A DNA stretch of 64,000 nt from Streptomyces sp. NBC_00539 (GCF_036346105.1 NZ_CP107811.1:2114501-2178500); one strand, 5' to 3'; shown: positions 16,531-25,565, numbered from the stretch's first letter. Translations and numbers: made by a program. Notes: a model not told the origin generated them from the letters alone.

Positions 16531-17709
16531 TCACAGGCCGACGATGCCGTTCCAGCGCTTGGCGAAGGACTGGCGCTCCGCGGAGGAGATGTCCCGGGCC
16601 ACCACGAGCCGCTTGCGCATCTCGTCGTCCGGGAAGATCAGCGGGTTCTCGGCGAGTTCGGCGGTCTCCCTGTCCGGGGAGGCGGCCAGTACGTCGCGGG
16701 CGGCCGGGACGGGGCAGACGTAGTTGACGGCGGCGGCGAGTTCCGCGGCCACCGCCGGGTCGTAGTAGTAGTCGACCAGCGCCTCCGCATTGGCCTTGTG
16801 CAGGGCCAGGTTGGGCACCAGCAGGCTCTCCGCCCAGAGTTCGGCGCCCTCCTGCGGGACCACGAACTCGATGTCGGGGTTGTCGGCCTGCAGTTGCACG
16901 ACGTCACCGGAGTAGGCCTGGCAGGCCAGCACGTCGCCCTTGCTGAGGTCGGAGGTGTAGTCGTTGCCCGTGAAGCGGCGGATGTGCTTCTTCTTCACCA
17001 GGGCCTCGACCTGGTCGCACATCCGGTGGAAGTCGCTCTCGGTCCAGCGGGTGACGTCCACGCCGTTGCCCTGCATCAGCAGGGCGAACGACTCGTCGAG
17101 TCCGGAGAAGAGCGTCACCCGGCCCGCCAGGTCCGGCTGCCACAGGTCTTTGACGGACTTGATCTCCCGGCCCATCGCCTTGCGGTTGTAGGCGATGCCG
17201 GTGATCCCCGACTGCCACGGCACGGTGTGCAGCCTGGCCGCGTCGAAGGCGGGGGAACGCAGCTGCGGGTCGAGGAACTTGGCGACGTTCGGCTGCGCCG
17301 AGCGGTCCATCTTCTGCGCCCAGCCCAGGCGGACGAAGCGGGCCGCCATCCAGTCGCTGACCACCACCAGGTCGTGGCCGGTCCGCTGGTGGTTCATGAG
17401 GGCCGGGCTGATCTTGCCGAAGAACTCGTCGTTGTCGTTGATCTCCTCCGTGTACCGGACCTCGATACCGGTCTTCTCGGAGAAGGCGTCCAGCGTCGGA
17501 CGGCGCTGTTCGTCCTCGTCGTCGGTGTCGATGTAGAGCGGCCAGTTGGAGAAGGCGAGGCTGCGCTCACCGGCGGAGTGGTCCGGGCCCTCCCGGCGGT
17601 CCTCGGGGACGTAGGCGGCGGGCACGCCGCAGCCACTGAGGGCGGCCAGCAGGCCCGCGGCGCCGATGCCGCGCAGCGCGGCGCGGCGGGAGAAGGGGAG
17701 TTCAGGCAT
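16531..17709 (-). CDS. Second PotD-like polyamine-binding lipoprotein (orphan)
   Basis: A 392-residue extracytoplasmic binding protein with a twin-arginine pair (FSRRAALRG, residues 6-14) and lipobox LSGC near residue 27. The mature domain starts LAFSNWPLYIDTDDEDE, close to the PotD-like protein of the main operon. No ATPase or permease genes adjoin it, so it may serve the PotABC set at 3197-6080 with a different ligand range. ATG 17709 follows GAGG at 9 bases; an upstream TTG/GTG frame would put residues before the signal peptide. Confidence 0.85.
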   Translation of the reverse strand: MPELPFSRRAALRGIGAAGLLAALSGCGVPAAYVPEDRREGPDHSAGERSLAFSNWPLYIDTDDEDEQRRPTLDAFSEKTGIEVRYTEEINDNDEFFGKISPALMNHQRTGHDLVVVSDWMAARFVRLGWAQKMDRSAQPNVAKFLDPQLRSPAFDAARLHTVPWQSGITGIAYNRKAMGREIKSVKDLWQPDLAGRVTLFSGLDESFALLMQGNGVDVTRWTESDFHRMCDQVEALVKKKHIRRFTGNDYTSDLSKGDVLACQAYSGDVVQLQADNPDIEFVVPQEGAELWAESLLVPNLALHKANAEALVDYYYDPAVAAELAAAVNYVCPVPAARDVLAASPDRETAELAENPLIFPDDEMRKRLVVARDISSAERQSFAKRWNGIVGL

Positions 17710-17744
17710 GCCCAAAGCCTCGGACAAGGCGAGGGGGCGGACAA

Positions 17745-17759
17745 TAGACAACGTGTCTA
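17745..17759. promoter_or_regulatory. Inverted repeat upstream of second potD-like gene
   Basis: TAGACA-ACG-TGTCTA, perfect 6-bp arms, 36 bp before the start codon. Likely operator; on the minus strand TATTGT just downstream could be a -10 element. Confidence 0.4.
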
Positions 17760-17797
17760 CTGCCCGCCCCCTCAGCCTTCTGCGCTGATCAGTGCGG

Positions 17798-17845
17798 AAC
17801 GCCCGCCGGAACGGCCCCCGGAACAGCCGCCGGGACGGCCGCCGG
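17798..17845. repeat. Four imperfect 12-bp tandem repeats
   Basis: Units AACGCCCGCCGG, AACGGCCCCCGG, AACAGCCGCCGG and GACGGCCGCCGG follow each other between the aldehyde dehydrogenase stop and the promoter of the binding-protein gene. Confidence 0.7.
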
Positions 17846-17860
17846 CGCCATCGCCGTGGC

Positions 17861-19300
17861 TCAGCCGTCGAGCGAGGTCATCACGTGCTTGATGCGGGTG
17901 TAGTCCTCGAAGCCGTAGGCGGAGAGGTCCTTGCCGTAGCCGGACTTCTTGAAACCGCCGTGGGGCATCTCGGCGACGAGCGGGATGTGGGTGTTGATCC
18001 ACACGCAGCCGAAGTCGAGGTTCTTGGACATCCGCATCGCGCGGCCGTGGTCCTTGGTCCACACGGAGGAGGCGAGGGCGAACTCGACGCCGTTCGCGTA
18101 CTCCAGGGCCTGGGCCTCGTCCGTGAAGGACTGCACCGTGATGACGGGGCCGAAGACCTCGTTCTGGATGATCTCGTCGTCCTGCTTGAGGCCGGTGACC
18201 ACGGTCGGCGCGTAGAAGTAGCCCTTCTCGCCGACCTGGTGGCCGCCCGCCTCGACCTTGGCGTGGGCGGGGAGGCGCTCGATGAAGCCCGCGACCTGCT
18301 TGAGCTGGTTCGGGTTGTTCAGCGGGCCGTACAGCACGTCCTCGTCGTCCGGCTGGCCGGTCTTGGTGTCGGCGGCGGCCTTGGCGAGCGCGGCCACGAA
18401 CTCGTCGTGGATGGACTGGTGCACGAGCACGCGGGTGGCGGCGGTGCAGTCCTGGCCGGCGTTGAAGTAGCCGGCGACGGCGATGTCCTCGACGGCCTTG
18501 GCGAGGTCGGCGTCCTCGAAGACCACGACCGGGGCCTTGCCGCCCAGCTCCAGGTGGACGCGCTTGACGTCCTTGGAGGCGCTCTCGGCGACCTGCATGC
18601 CCGCGCGCACCGAGCCGGTGATGGAGGCCATCGCCGGGGTGGAGTGCTCGACCATGGCCTTGCCGGTCTCGCGGTCACCGCAGACGACGTTGAAGACGCC
18701 CTTGGGCAGGATCGAGTCGATGATCTCGGCCATCAGCACGGTCGAGGCCGGGGTGGTGTCGGAGGGCTTGAGCACCACGGTGTTGCCCGCGGCGATGGCC
18801 GGGGCGAACTTCCACACCGCCATCATCATCGGGTAGTTCCACGGCGCGACCTGGGCGCAGACGCCGACCGGCTCACGGCGGATGATCGAGGTCATCCCGT
18901 CCATGTACTCACCGGCGGAGCGGCCCTCCAGCAGGCGCGCGGCGCCCGCGAAGAAGCGGATCTGGTCCACCATCGGCGGCAGCTCCTCGCTGGCCGTCAG
19001 GCCCAGCGGCTTGCCGGTGTTCTCCGACTCGGCGGCCACCAGCTCGTCCGCGCGCGCCTCGAAGGCGTCCGCGATCTTGAGCAGGGCCTTCTGCCGCTCG
19101 GAGGGAGTGGTGTCGCGCCAGCCCGGGAAGGCGGCGGCCGCGGCCGCCATGGCCGCGTCCACATCGGCCTGGCCGGAGAGCGGGGCGGTGGCGTACACCT
19201 CGCCGGTGGCGGGGTTGACCACATCGGTGGTCCGGCCGTCGGCGGCGTCCTTGAACTCTCCGCCGATGTAGTTGCGCAGACGACGCAGTTCGGTGGTCAC
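17861..19300 (-). CDS. Aminobutyraldehyde dehydrogenase (second copy)
   Basis: A 479-residue aldehyde dehydrogenase with catalytic C284 (GQDCTAATR), base E251 (HLELGGK), APWNYP at 152-157 and terminal GGFKKSGYGKDLSAYG. It resembles gamma-aminobutyraldehyde / glutamyl-aminobutyraldehyde dehydrogenases. GTG 19300 was chosen because AGGAG lies 9-11 bases upstream; GTG 19309 is too close to it. It is transcribed divergently from the Lrp/AsnC gene, which probably regulates it, and precedes the orphan PotD-like gene on the same strand. Confidence 0.85.
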   Translation of the reverse strand: MTTELRRLRNYIGGEFKDAADGRTTDVVNPATGEVYATAPLSGQADVDAAMAAAAAAFPGWRDTTPSERQKALLKIADAFEARADELVAAESENTGKPLGLTASEELPPMVDQIRFFAGAARLLEGRSAGEYMDGMTSIIRREPVGVCAQVAPWNYPMMMAVWKFAPAIAAGNTVVLKPSDTTPASTVLMAEIIDSILPKGVFNVVCGDRETGKAMVEHSTPAMASITGSVRAGMQVAESASKDVKRVHLELGGKAPVVVFEDADLAKAVEDIAVAGYFNAGQDCTAATRVLVHQSIHDEFVAALAKAAADTKTGQPDDEDVLYGPLNNPNQLKQVAGFIERLPAHAKVEAGGHQVGEKGYFYAPTVVTGLKQDDEIIQNEVFGPVITVQSFTDEAQALEYANGVEFALASSVWTKDHGRAMRMSKNLDFGCVWINTHIPLVAEMPHGGFKKSGYGKDLSAYGFEDYTRIKHVMTSLDG

Positions 19301-19437
19301 TACAGCCACTCTCCTGATCACATGTCCAACGATTGAGACGAAGCCCCAGCCTATCTCGTCCGCTGACGCTTTCGACAGGGCCGGATGCCACGAGCTGCGA
19401 AATCCGTGCAATCGGAGAGTCAAGACAACGAATTTCA

Positions 19438-19460
19438 TCGGTTACGGGTTGCGGAACCGA
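19438..19460. promoter_or_regulatory. Dyad in the lrp/ald divergent promoter region
   Basis: TCGGTT-N11-AACCGA, 25 bp before the regulator start. It could be an autoregulatory site of the Lrp/AsnC protein. Weak: short arms, single copy. Confidence 0.3.
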
Positions 19461-19484
19461 CGACTCCTCGTGCACAGTGAGGTC

Positions 19485-19973
19485 GTGGTCAGTCGAAGCG
19501 CAGATTCCAGGAACAGACAACCGTCCCCTTCGGTCGATGCTGTGTCCCTGGCGATCATCGAGCAACTGCAAGAGGACGGACGCCGTCCCTACGCGGCGAT
19601 CGGCAAGGCCGTGGGCCTGTCGGAGGCAGCCGTACGCCAACGCGTACAGAAACTCCTCGACCAGGGCGTCATGCAGATCGTCGCCGTCACCGACCCGCTC
19701 ACCGTGGGCCTGCGCCGTCAGGCCATGGTCGGCATCAACGTCGAGGGAGACCTCGACCCGGTGGCCGACGCGCTGACCGCGATGGCCGAATGCGAGTACG
19801 TGGTGATGACCGCGGGCTCCTTCGACCTGATGGTGGAGATCGTCTGCGAGGACGACGACCACCTGCTGGAGACGATCAACAAGAAGATCCGCGCGCTCCC
19901 CGGCGTGCGATCAACCGAAAGCTTCGTTTACTTGAAGCTGAAGAAGCAGACCTACATGTGGGGAACTCGATAG
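19485..19973 (+). CDS. Lrp/AsnC-family transcriptional regulator
   Basis: The 162-residue protein has an N-terminal helix-turn-helix (IIEQLQEDGRRPYAAIGKAVGLSEAAVRQRVQKL, about residues 19-53) and a C-terminal RAM ligand-binding domain. GTG 19485 is preferred, with GTGAGG just upstream; GTG 19470 remains possible. It stands between the divergent aldehyde dehydrogenase and the co-directional aminotransferase, whose GTG follows 3 bp after its stop. Lrp members at such positions usually sense an amino acid or amine of the adjacent pathway. Confidence 0.85.
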   Translation: MVSRSADSRNRQPSPSVDAVSLAIIEQLQEDGRRPYAAIGKAVGLSEAAVRQRVQKLLDQGVMQIVAVTDPLTVGLRRQAMVGINVEGDLDPVADALTAMAECEYVVMTAGSFDLMVEIVCEDDDHLLETINKKIRALPGVRSTESFVYLKLKKQTYMWGTR

Positions 19974-19976
19974 CCC

Positions 19977-21338
19977 GTGAGCCAAGACCTCTCCAAGACC
20001 GCGTACGACCACCTGTGGATGCACTTCACCCGCATGTCGTCGTACGAGAACTCCCCCGTCCCCACCATCGTGCGGGGTGAGGGCACTTACATCTTCGACG
20101 ACAAGGGCAAGCGCTACCTGGACGGTCTCGCCGGACTGTTCGTGGTCAACGCCGGTCACGGCCGCAAGGAACTGGCCGAGGTCGCCTACAAGCAGGCGCA
20201 GAAGCTCGCGTTCTTCCCCATCTGGTCGTACGCACACCCGCAGGCCGTCGAGCTCGCCGAGCGTCTGGCCGGCTACGCCCCCGGCGACCTGAACAAGGTC
20301 TTCTTCACCACCGGTGGCGGCGAGGCCGTCGAGACCGCGTGGAAGCTCGCCAAGCAGTACTTCAAGCTGCAGGGCAAGCACACCAAGTACAAGGTCATCT
20401 CGCGCGCGGTCGCCTACCACGGCACCCCGCAGGGCGCCCTGTCCATCACCGGCCTGCCCGCCCTCAAGGCCCCCTTCGAGCCGCTGGTCCCCGGCGCGCA
20501 CAAGGTGCCGAACACCAACATCTACCGCGCCCCGATCTACGGCGACGACCCCGAGGCCTTCGGCCGCTGGTGCGCCGACCAGATCGAGCAGGAGATCCTG
20601 TTCGAGGGCGCCGACACCGTCGCCGCCGTCTTCCTGGAGCCCGTGCAGAACGCCGGCGGCTGCTTCCCGCCGCCGCCCGGGTACTTCCAGCGGGTCCGCG
20701 AAATCTGCGACGAGTACGACGTGCTGCTCGTCTCCGACGAGACGATCTGTGCCTTCGGCCGCCTCGGCACGATGTTCGCCTGTGACAAGTTCGACTACGT
20801 GCCGGACATGATCACCTGCGCCAAGGGCATGACCTCGGGCTACTCCCCGATCGGTGCCTGCATCGTCTCGGACCGCATCGCCGAGCCGTTCTACAAGGGT
20901 GACAACACCTTCCTGCACGGCTACACCTTCGGCGGCCACCCGGTCTCCTCGGCGGTCGCGCTGGCCAACCTCGACATCTTCGACAAGGAAGGCCTCAACC
21001 AGCACGTGCTGGACAACGAGGGCGCCTTCCTGTCGACGCTGCAGAAGCTGCACGACCTGCCGATCGTCGGCGACGTCCGCGGCAACGGCTACTTCTACGG
21101 CATCGAGCTCGTCAAGGACAAGGTCACCAAGGAGTCCTTCACGGACGAGGAGACCGAGCGCGTGCTCTACGGCTTCCTCTCCAAGGCGCTCTTCGACAAC
21201 GGCCTGTACTGCCGTGCCGACGACCGTGGCGACCCGGTCATCCAGCTGGCCCCGCCGCTGATCGCGGACCAGGGCACCTTCGACGAGATCGAAGGCATCC
21301 TGCGCTCGGTGCTCACCGAGGCGTGGACCAAGCTGTAA
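19977..21338 (+). CDS. Class III PLP aminotransferase (omega-amino acid/putrescine-pyruvate type)
   Basis: A 453-residue aminotransferase. The PLP lysine is K283 (TCAKGMTSGYSP), the pyridine-nitrogen aspartate D254 (VSDET), with GGGEAVETAWKL (113-124) binding the phosphate. Such enzymes transfer omega-amino groups from putrescine, GABA or beta-alanine to pyruvate or 2-oxoglutarate. GTG 19977 follows the Lrp stop directly. With the adjacent aldehyde dehydrogenase it would convert a diamine to an amino acid without the oxidase. The exact amine is not determined by sequence. Confidence 0.82.
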   Translation: MSQDLSKTAYDHLWMHFTRMSSYENSPVPTIVRGEGTYIFDDKGKRYLDGLAGLFVVNAGHGRKELAEVAYKQAQKLAFFPIWSYAHPQAVELAERLAGYAPGDLNKVFFTTGGGEAVETAWKLAKQYFKLQGKHTKYKVISRAVAYHGTPQGALSITGLPALKAPFEPLVPGAHKVPNTNIYRAPIYGDDPEAFGRWCADQIEQEILFEGADTVAAVFLEPVQNAGGCFPPPPGYFQRVREICDEYDVLLVSDETICAFGRLGTMFACDKFDYVPDMITCAKGMTSGYSPIGACIVSDRIAEPFYKGDNTFLHGYTFGGHPVSSAVALANLDIFDKEGLNQHVLDNEGAFLSTLQKLHDLPIVGDVRGNGYFYGIELVKDKVTKESFTDEETERVLYGFLSKALFDNGLYCRADDRGDPVIQLAPPLIADQGTFDEIEGILRSVLTEAWTKL

Positions 21339-21417
21339 CCAGCGGCTTCCACCGGCGGCACCGCCGACGGCAACCAGCGCCGCCACCGGCCCCGGCCTGG
21401 CAGTAAATAGTCCGAAC

Positions 21418-21470
21418 CACACGGCCCGGATCCCCCGTTCGAGTGAGAACGCGGTGGTCCGGGCCGTGTG
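21418..21470. terminator. Terminator after the aminotransferase gene
   Basis: Perfect 13-bp arms, 21418-21430 and 21458-21470, enclose a 27-base interior that itself folds CGTTC-GAGTGA-GAACG. It ends the lrp-aminotransferase transcript. Confidence 0.75.
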
Positions 21471-21565
21471 CTGTCACCATCCGGGCCGTTCGTCTCTTTA
21501 CATCTCCTTGCGGCGCCAGTGACCGACGGGGCTCCGCTTCGTTCCCCCGGACGGAGGTGTACGCC

Positions 21566-22321
21566 ATGGTGGCTCCCGCAGACGATGCCCCGCCCGACAA
21601 TGACGTCTTGTGGGCACGGTCCCTTCACCACTCCCACGATGGCTCGCCCGGACTCATCGGCGTTTCCGTCGGCGTCCGCCAGGGCGAGATCCTGGCGCTG
21701 ACCGGCCCGCGCGGAAGCGGCAAGACCACGCTGCTGCGCTGCCTGTCCGGCTCGCTCAAACCGGAGCAGGGCGAGGTCTGGTTCAACAGCGTCCCCGTCC
21801 ACACCATGGGGGCCCTGGCCCGCGAACGGCTGCGCCGGGACCGGTTCGGCTGGATCGGCCCCGAGCCGCACCTCGTGCCCGAGCTCAGGGTGTGGGAGAA
21901 CGCCGCCCTGCCCCTGCTGATCGCCGGCGCCTCGCACCGTACCGCCAAGCACACCGCCTGCGAATGGCTGGAGCGGCTCGACATCGCCGCCTTCGCCCGC
22001 AAGCGGCCCCGCGCGCTGACCCGCGCCGAGGCGCAGCGCGTCGCCCTGGCCCGGGCCCTGGTCAACGAGCCCGCGGTGATCTTCGCCGACGAGCCGACGG
22101 CCCCGCTGCACCGCGCCGAGCGGGCACTGCTGCTGCGGACGCTGACCACCGCGGCCCGCTCCCACGAGATCACCGTGCTGCTCGCCACCCACGACGAGGA
22201 GAGCGCGGCCGTGGCCGACCGCCGGTTCGCCCTGCTCGACGGCCGTACCGCCGGGGCCGCCGCCCCGGCCGGTCCCGCCGAGACCACGGAGGACCAGGCC
22301 GCGTGCTCGCTCTCCGCCTAG
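21566..22321 (+). CDS. ABC transporter ATP-binding protein with degenerate signature
   Basis: A 251-residue LolD/MacB-like ATPase. Walker A GPRGSGKTT is at about 48-56 and Walker B AVIFADEPT near 170, with the H-loop THDEE. The usual LSGGQ is replaced by LTRAEAQ, so ATP sandwich formation may be weak or altered. The ATG at 21566 has GGAGG 8 bases before. It overlaps the permease gene by 19 bp. Substrate unknown; LolD-type pairs usually work in export or envelope stress. Confidence 0.8.
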   Translation: MVAPADDAPPDNDVLWARSLHHSHDGSPGLIGVSVGVRQGEILALTGPRGSGKTTLLRCLSGSLKPEQGEVWFNSVPVHTMGALARERLRRDRFGWIGPEPHLVPELRVWENAALPLLIAGASHRTAKHTACEWLERLDIAAFARKRPRALTRAEAQRVALARALVNEPAVIFADEPTAPLHRAERALLLRTLTTAARSHEITVLLATHDEESAAVADRRFALLDGRTAGAAAPAGPAETTEDQAACSLSA

Positions 22322-23385
22322 TCCGCGGCTCCGGCCCGCTGGTCCAGCTGCGCCGGCTCCTCGTCGCCGCCGCCTCGGCCTGCGCCGGGTTCCTGCTGCT
22401 GTACGTCCTCGCGGAGGCGACTGCCCGGCCCGCCGGATCGTTCCCTCGGCTGCTGTGGGCGCTGGTTCCGCTCGCCGCCACCGTCCAGTTCGCGGTCGCC
22501 GTGGCCCGGACCGACCCCGCGACCCGGCCCCGCGAGGGGATGGACGCCGCCGGGCTGGGTCCCCTGCGGCTCACCCTGGCCGCGGCCGTGTCCACCGCCG
22601 TCGCCTGCACCCTGGGCAGCGCCCTGGCCCTGGCCGTCTTCCTCCACCTGCGGGGCGAGCTGTCGGGGCTGCCCTTCGACGGGGCCGGCTCCGGGCTGCT
22701 GCACGCCGAGCAGCCGCTCCCCGTGGCGGCCGCGCTGACCCTGCTGACGCTGGTCCCGGTGGCCGCCTCCGCCGCGACGGCCCTGATCCTGCGCCCGCGC
22801 CCGACGGCGGCGGGGCTCTCGCCGCAGACCGGGGTGCCGTGGGGGGTCGCCCTGGGCGCCTGCGGACTCGCCCTCCAGGCGTACGCCGGGCAGGGCAGCC
22901 CCGCGCTGCCGTTCGGGTGGGCGCTGATCGCGCTCGGGCTGGCCCTCGCCGGCCCGGGCCTGACCTACGCCTGCGGGACCCTGGTGCTGGCCGTCCGCCC
23001 GGGCGCGCTGCGCCTGCTCGCCGGACGGGCGCTCCAGGAGGAAGCCCCCCGGCTGGGCCGCCCCCTCGGGATGCTGTGCGCGGTCGGGGCGGCCGCCCTC
23101 ACGGCGCTGGCCCTGCGCGAGCGGGGCACGGTCTTCGCCCCGCTCGGCCCGCTGACCGGGGCCGCCGCTGCGCTCGTGGCGCTGTGCGCGGCCGCGACAC
23201 TTCTCACATCGGCGGTGGAGTCCCGGCAGGCCCGGGCGGCCACCCGCGCGACCCTGAGCGGCCTCGGCGCGCCGGGCACGGTCCTGCGTACGGCCGCCAC
23301 TTTGCGGGCTTCCGCGCTGGTCGTGGTGTGCGTACCGCTCAGCTGGGGTGTGGCACAACTGACGTCGCTCGCGCTGACCCGCTGA
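22303..23385 (+). CDS. FtsX-like ABC permease
   Basis: A 360-residue membrane protein with about eight hydrophobic segments and the FtsX-like stretch ATRATLSGLGAPGTVLRTAATLRAS near the C-terminus, where such permeases meet their ATPase. It lacks the large outer MacB domain. GTG 22303 is supported by GGAGGA nine bases before; coding starts inside the ATPase gene. With that gene it forms a minimal two-gene transporter. Confidence 0.75.
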   Translation: MLALRLVRGSGPLVQLRRLLVAAASACAGFLLLYVLAEATARPAGSFPRLLWALVPLAATVQFAVAVARTDPATRPREGMDAAGLGPLRLTLAAAVSTAVACTLGSALALAVFLHLRGELSGLPFDGAGSGLLHAEQPLPVAAALTLLTLVPVAASAATALILRPRPTAAGLSPQTGVPWGVALGACGLALQAYAGQGSPALPFGWALIALGLALAGPGLTYACGTLVLAVRPGALRLLAGRALQEEAPRLGRPLGMLCAVGAAALTALALRERGTVFAPLGPLTGAAAALVALCAAATLLTSAVESRQARAATRATLSGLGAPGTVLRTAATLRASALVVVCVPLSWGVAQLTSLALTR

Positions 23386-23411
23386 CCCGGCCAGCCCTTA
23401 GGGTGGGCCGA

Positions 23412-24503
23412 ATGGTCAACGCAGACATCGAGATCGAGACGCTCGCCGAATTCGACCAGGTCGTCGCCCGGGGCTCGCTGAACGGCTACCGCATCCAGTC
23501 GGTCAACCTGCTGGAGCGGACCTTCGCCCTGCTGTCCGCCGACACCTCGGCCACCGTCTTCCTGGGCTGCGCGATGGAACCCGACGCCGCGGCCAAGGTG
23601 CGCGCCGACGGCGCGCTGGTCTTCCCGCCGGTACCGGACCTGCCCTTCAACCCCTACCGGGGCCTGCTCTACACCGCCGACGAGCTGTTCGCCGGGCTGC
23701 CGCAGGGCTACGAAGCCACGCCGGACGCGCAGGCGTACGCCTGGTTGCAGGAGACGAAGTCGGACGGCGACGTCCTGTCCTCGATGCTGCGCTCCATCCA
23801 CGACGACGCGATCTCCGACGCCCTCGACGAGCACCTCGCCGGCGCCCGGGTGGTCGGCGTGATGGGCGGCCATGCCATGACCCGCGGCGCCGTCGACTAC
23901 CGGGGCGCGGCCGAGCTCGGCCGCACGCTGGCCCGGTCCGGGCTGACGGTGGCCACCGGCGGCGGCCCGGGTGCGATGGAGGCGGCCAACCTCGGCGCCT
24001 ACCTGGCCCCCGCCCCCGACGACATCCTCCCCGAGGCCCTGGCACTGCTGGCCAAGGCACCGTCCTTCGTGCCGTCGGTGTCCGACTGGGCGCGGGCCGC
24101 CTTCGCCGTGCGGGAACTCTGGCCCGCCGGCGGTGACTCGGTGGGGATCCCGACCTGGTTCTACGGGCACGAGCCGCCGAACGCCTTCGCCGGCCACATA
24201 GCCAAGTACTTCGCGAACGCCACCCGCGAGGACGGGCTGCTCGCGCGCTCGAACGCGGGCGTGGTGTTCCTGCCGGGAGCGGCCGGGACGGTGCAGGAGA
24301 TCTTCGACAACGCGACGCCGAACTACTACTCCTCGCGCGGCGAGCCGACGCCGATGGTCCTGGTCGACCGCCGGCACTGGACCGAGCAGCTGCCCGCCTG
24401 GCCCCTGCTCCAGGCGCTGGCGCGCGGCCGCGCCATGGAGTCGAAGATCGCCCTGGTCGAATCGGTGTCCGAGGTCCCGGCGGCGCTCGCCGCGATGAGC
24501 TGA
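23412..24503 (+). CDS. LOG-family Rossmann protein, extended
   Basis: A 363-residue protein whose residues about 140-320 form a LOG/lysine-decarboxylase-like fold: VVGVMGGHAMTRG, then the nucleotide-binding ATGGGPGAMEAANLGAY and LPGAAGTVQEIFD, which corresponds to the catalytic PGGxGTxxE motif but with Ala for the second Gly. An extra N-terminal domain of about 130 residues is not part of classical LOG enzymes, which release cytokinin bases from ribotides. Function here is unknown; a nucleotide N-glycosidase is possible. Confidence 0.7.
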   Translation: MVNADIEIETLAEFDQVVARGSLNGYRIQSVNLLERTFALLSADTSATVFLGCAMEPDAAAKVRADGALVFPPVPDLPFNPYRGLLYTADELFAGLPQGYEATPDAQAYAWLQETKSDGDVLSSMLRSIHDDAISDALDEHLAGARVVGVMGGHAMTRGAVDYRGAAELGRTLARSGLTVATGGGPGAMEAANLGAYLAPAPDDILPEALALLAKAPSFVPSVSDWARAAFAVRELWPAGGDSVGIPTWFYGHEPPNAFAGHIAKYFANATREDGLLARSNAGVVFLPGAAGTVQEIFDNATPNYYSSRGEPTPMVLVDRRHWTEQLPAWPLLQALARGRAMESKIALVESVSEVPAALAAMS

Positions 24504-24589
24504 CCGGCCGAGGCAACTTCCCGGCCCGTATCGACGTCTGCCTTAGGTAATCAGACCGCAAAATCTGCCAGACGTGAACGGAGCCCCCG

Positions 24590-25492
24590 GTGCTCATAGG
24601 ACTGCTGACCGCCATCGCGGCGTCCCTCTGCTACGGCACGGGCTCCGTCCTGCAAGCCGTGGGTTCCCGGCGGGCGGCCCGCTCGTCGGCGGCGGCCGCC
24701 GGGGTGACCGCGCACGGCGGCCCCAACCTGTCCTCGACCGCGAAAGCGGCGATGACCTGGGAGTTCATCGTCGGCACGGTCCTGGACTTCGTGGGCTTCG
24801 GACTGGGCGCGCTCGCCGCGCGGCTGCTTCCGCTGTTCCTGTCGCAGACGGTGATCAGCGCCAACCTGGTGATCACCGCGGTGCTGAGCGTCAAGCTGCT
24901 GGGCATCCGGCTCTCGCGCAAGGAGTGGACCTCCATCGGGGTCGTCTGCGCGGCGCTGGTGCTGCTGGCGACGGCCGCGGGCCACGAGGGCGGCCACCAC
25001 GCGGCGACGTCCACGCACTGGTGGCTGCTGGCGGTCACCCTGCTGATCATCGTGGGCGGCACGGTGGCCGTACGTCTCCTCGGCGCGCGGGCCGCGATCC
25101 TGGCGGGCCTGTTGTCGGGCCTCGCCTTCGGCGCGCTGGGAGTCGGCGTACGGATCCTCGACGGGATCGAGCCGTTCTCGCTCGGAGGGCTCCTCGGCGA
25201 CCCGGCCCTGTACGCGATCGTGCTGGCGGGCGTCGGCGGCATGTACCTGCACACGGTCGCGCTGCAGATCGGTTCGGTGAACGGGGCCACGGCCGCGCTG
25301 GTGGTCGGCGAGACCGTCCTGCCGGGCGCGATCGGCGTGCTGTGGCTGGGCGACGCGTCCCGCCCGGGTCTCGCCTGGCTGGCGGCCCTGGGCTTCGTCC
25401 TGGCGGTGACGGGCGCCGTGGCGGTGGCCTGGTACGGCAACCACGACGCGGCGGAACCCGCCGCGGAGGAACCCGTCCCCGCCGGCGTCTGA
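24590..25492 (+). CDS. DMT/EamA-like membrane protein
   Basis: A 300-residue protein with nine to ten hydrophobic segments arranged as two similar halves, as in drug/metabolite transporters. It starts VLIGLLTAIAASLCYGTGSVLQAVGSRRAA and has small-residue-rich helices with polar loops (SRKEWTS; HEGGHHAATSTHWW). GTG 24590 follows GGAGCC. Substrate is unknown. It converges on the thiamine operon end. Confidence 0.65.
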   Translation: MLIGLLTAIAASLCYGTGSVLQAVGSRRAARSSAAAAGVTAHGGPNLSSTAKAAMTWEFIVGTVLDFVGFGLGALAARLLPLFLSQTVISANLVITAVLSVKLLGIRLSRKEWTSIGVVCAALVLLATAAGHEGGHHAATSTHWWLLAVTLLIIVGGTVAVRLLGARAAILAGLLSGLAFGALGVGVRILDGIEPFSLGGLLGDPALYAIVLAGVGGMYLHTVALQIGSVNGATAALVVGETVLPGAIGVLWLGDASRPGLAWLAALGFVLAVTGAVAVAWYGNHDAAEPAAEEPVPAGV

Positions 25493-25533
25493 GCCGCGGG
25501 TCCGCTCAGCCCGTCCGGCGCCCCAGGACCGGG

Positions 25534-25565
25534 TCCGGGCCCGGGTCGGGATCCGGGCCCGGGTC
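25534..25565. terminator. Repeated GC palindrome between DMT and thiQ genes
   Basis: TCCGGGCCCGGGTC occurs at 25534 and 25552; each copy is self-complementary and the two can pair. A CGCCCG run follows at 25567-25589. It probably terminates both convergent transcripts. Confidence 0.5.
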
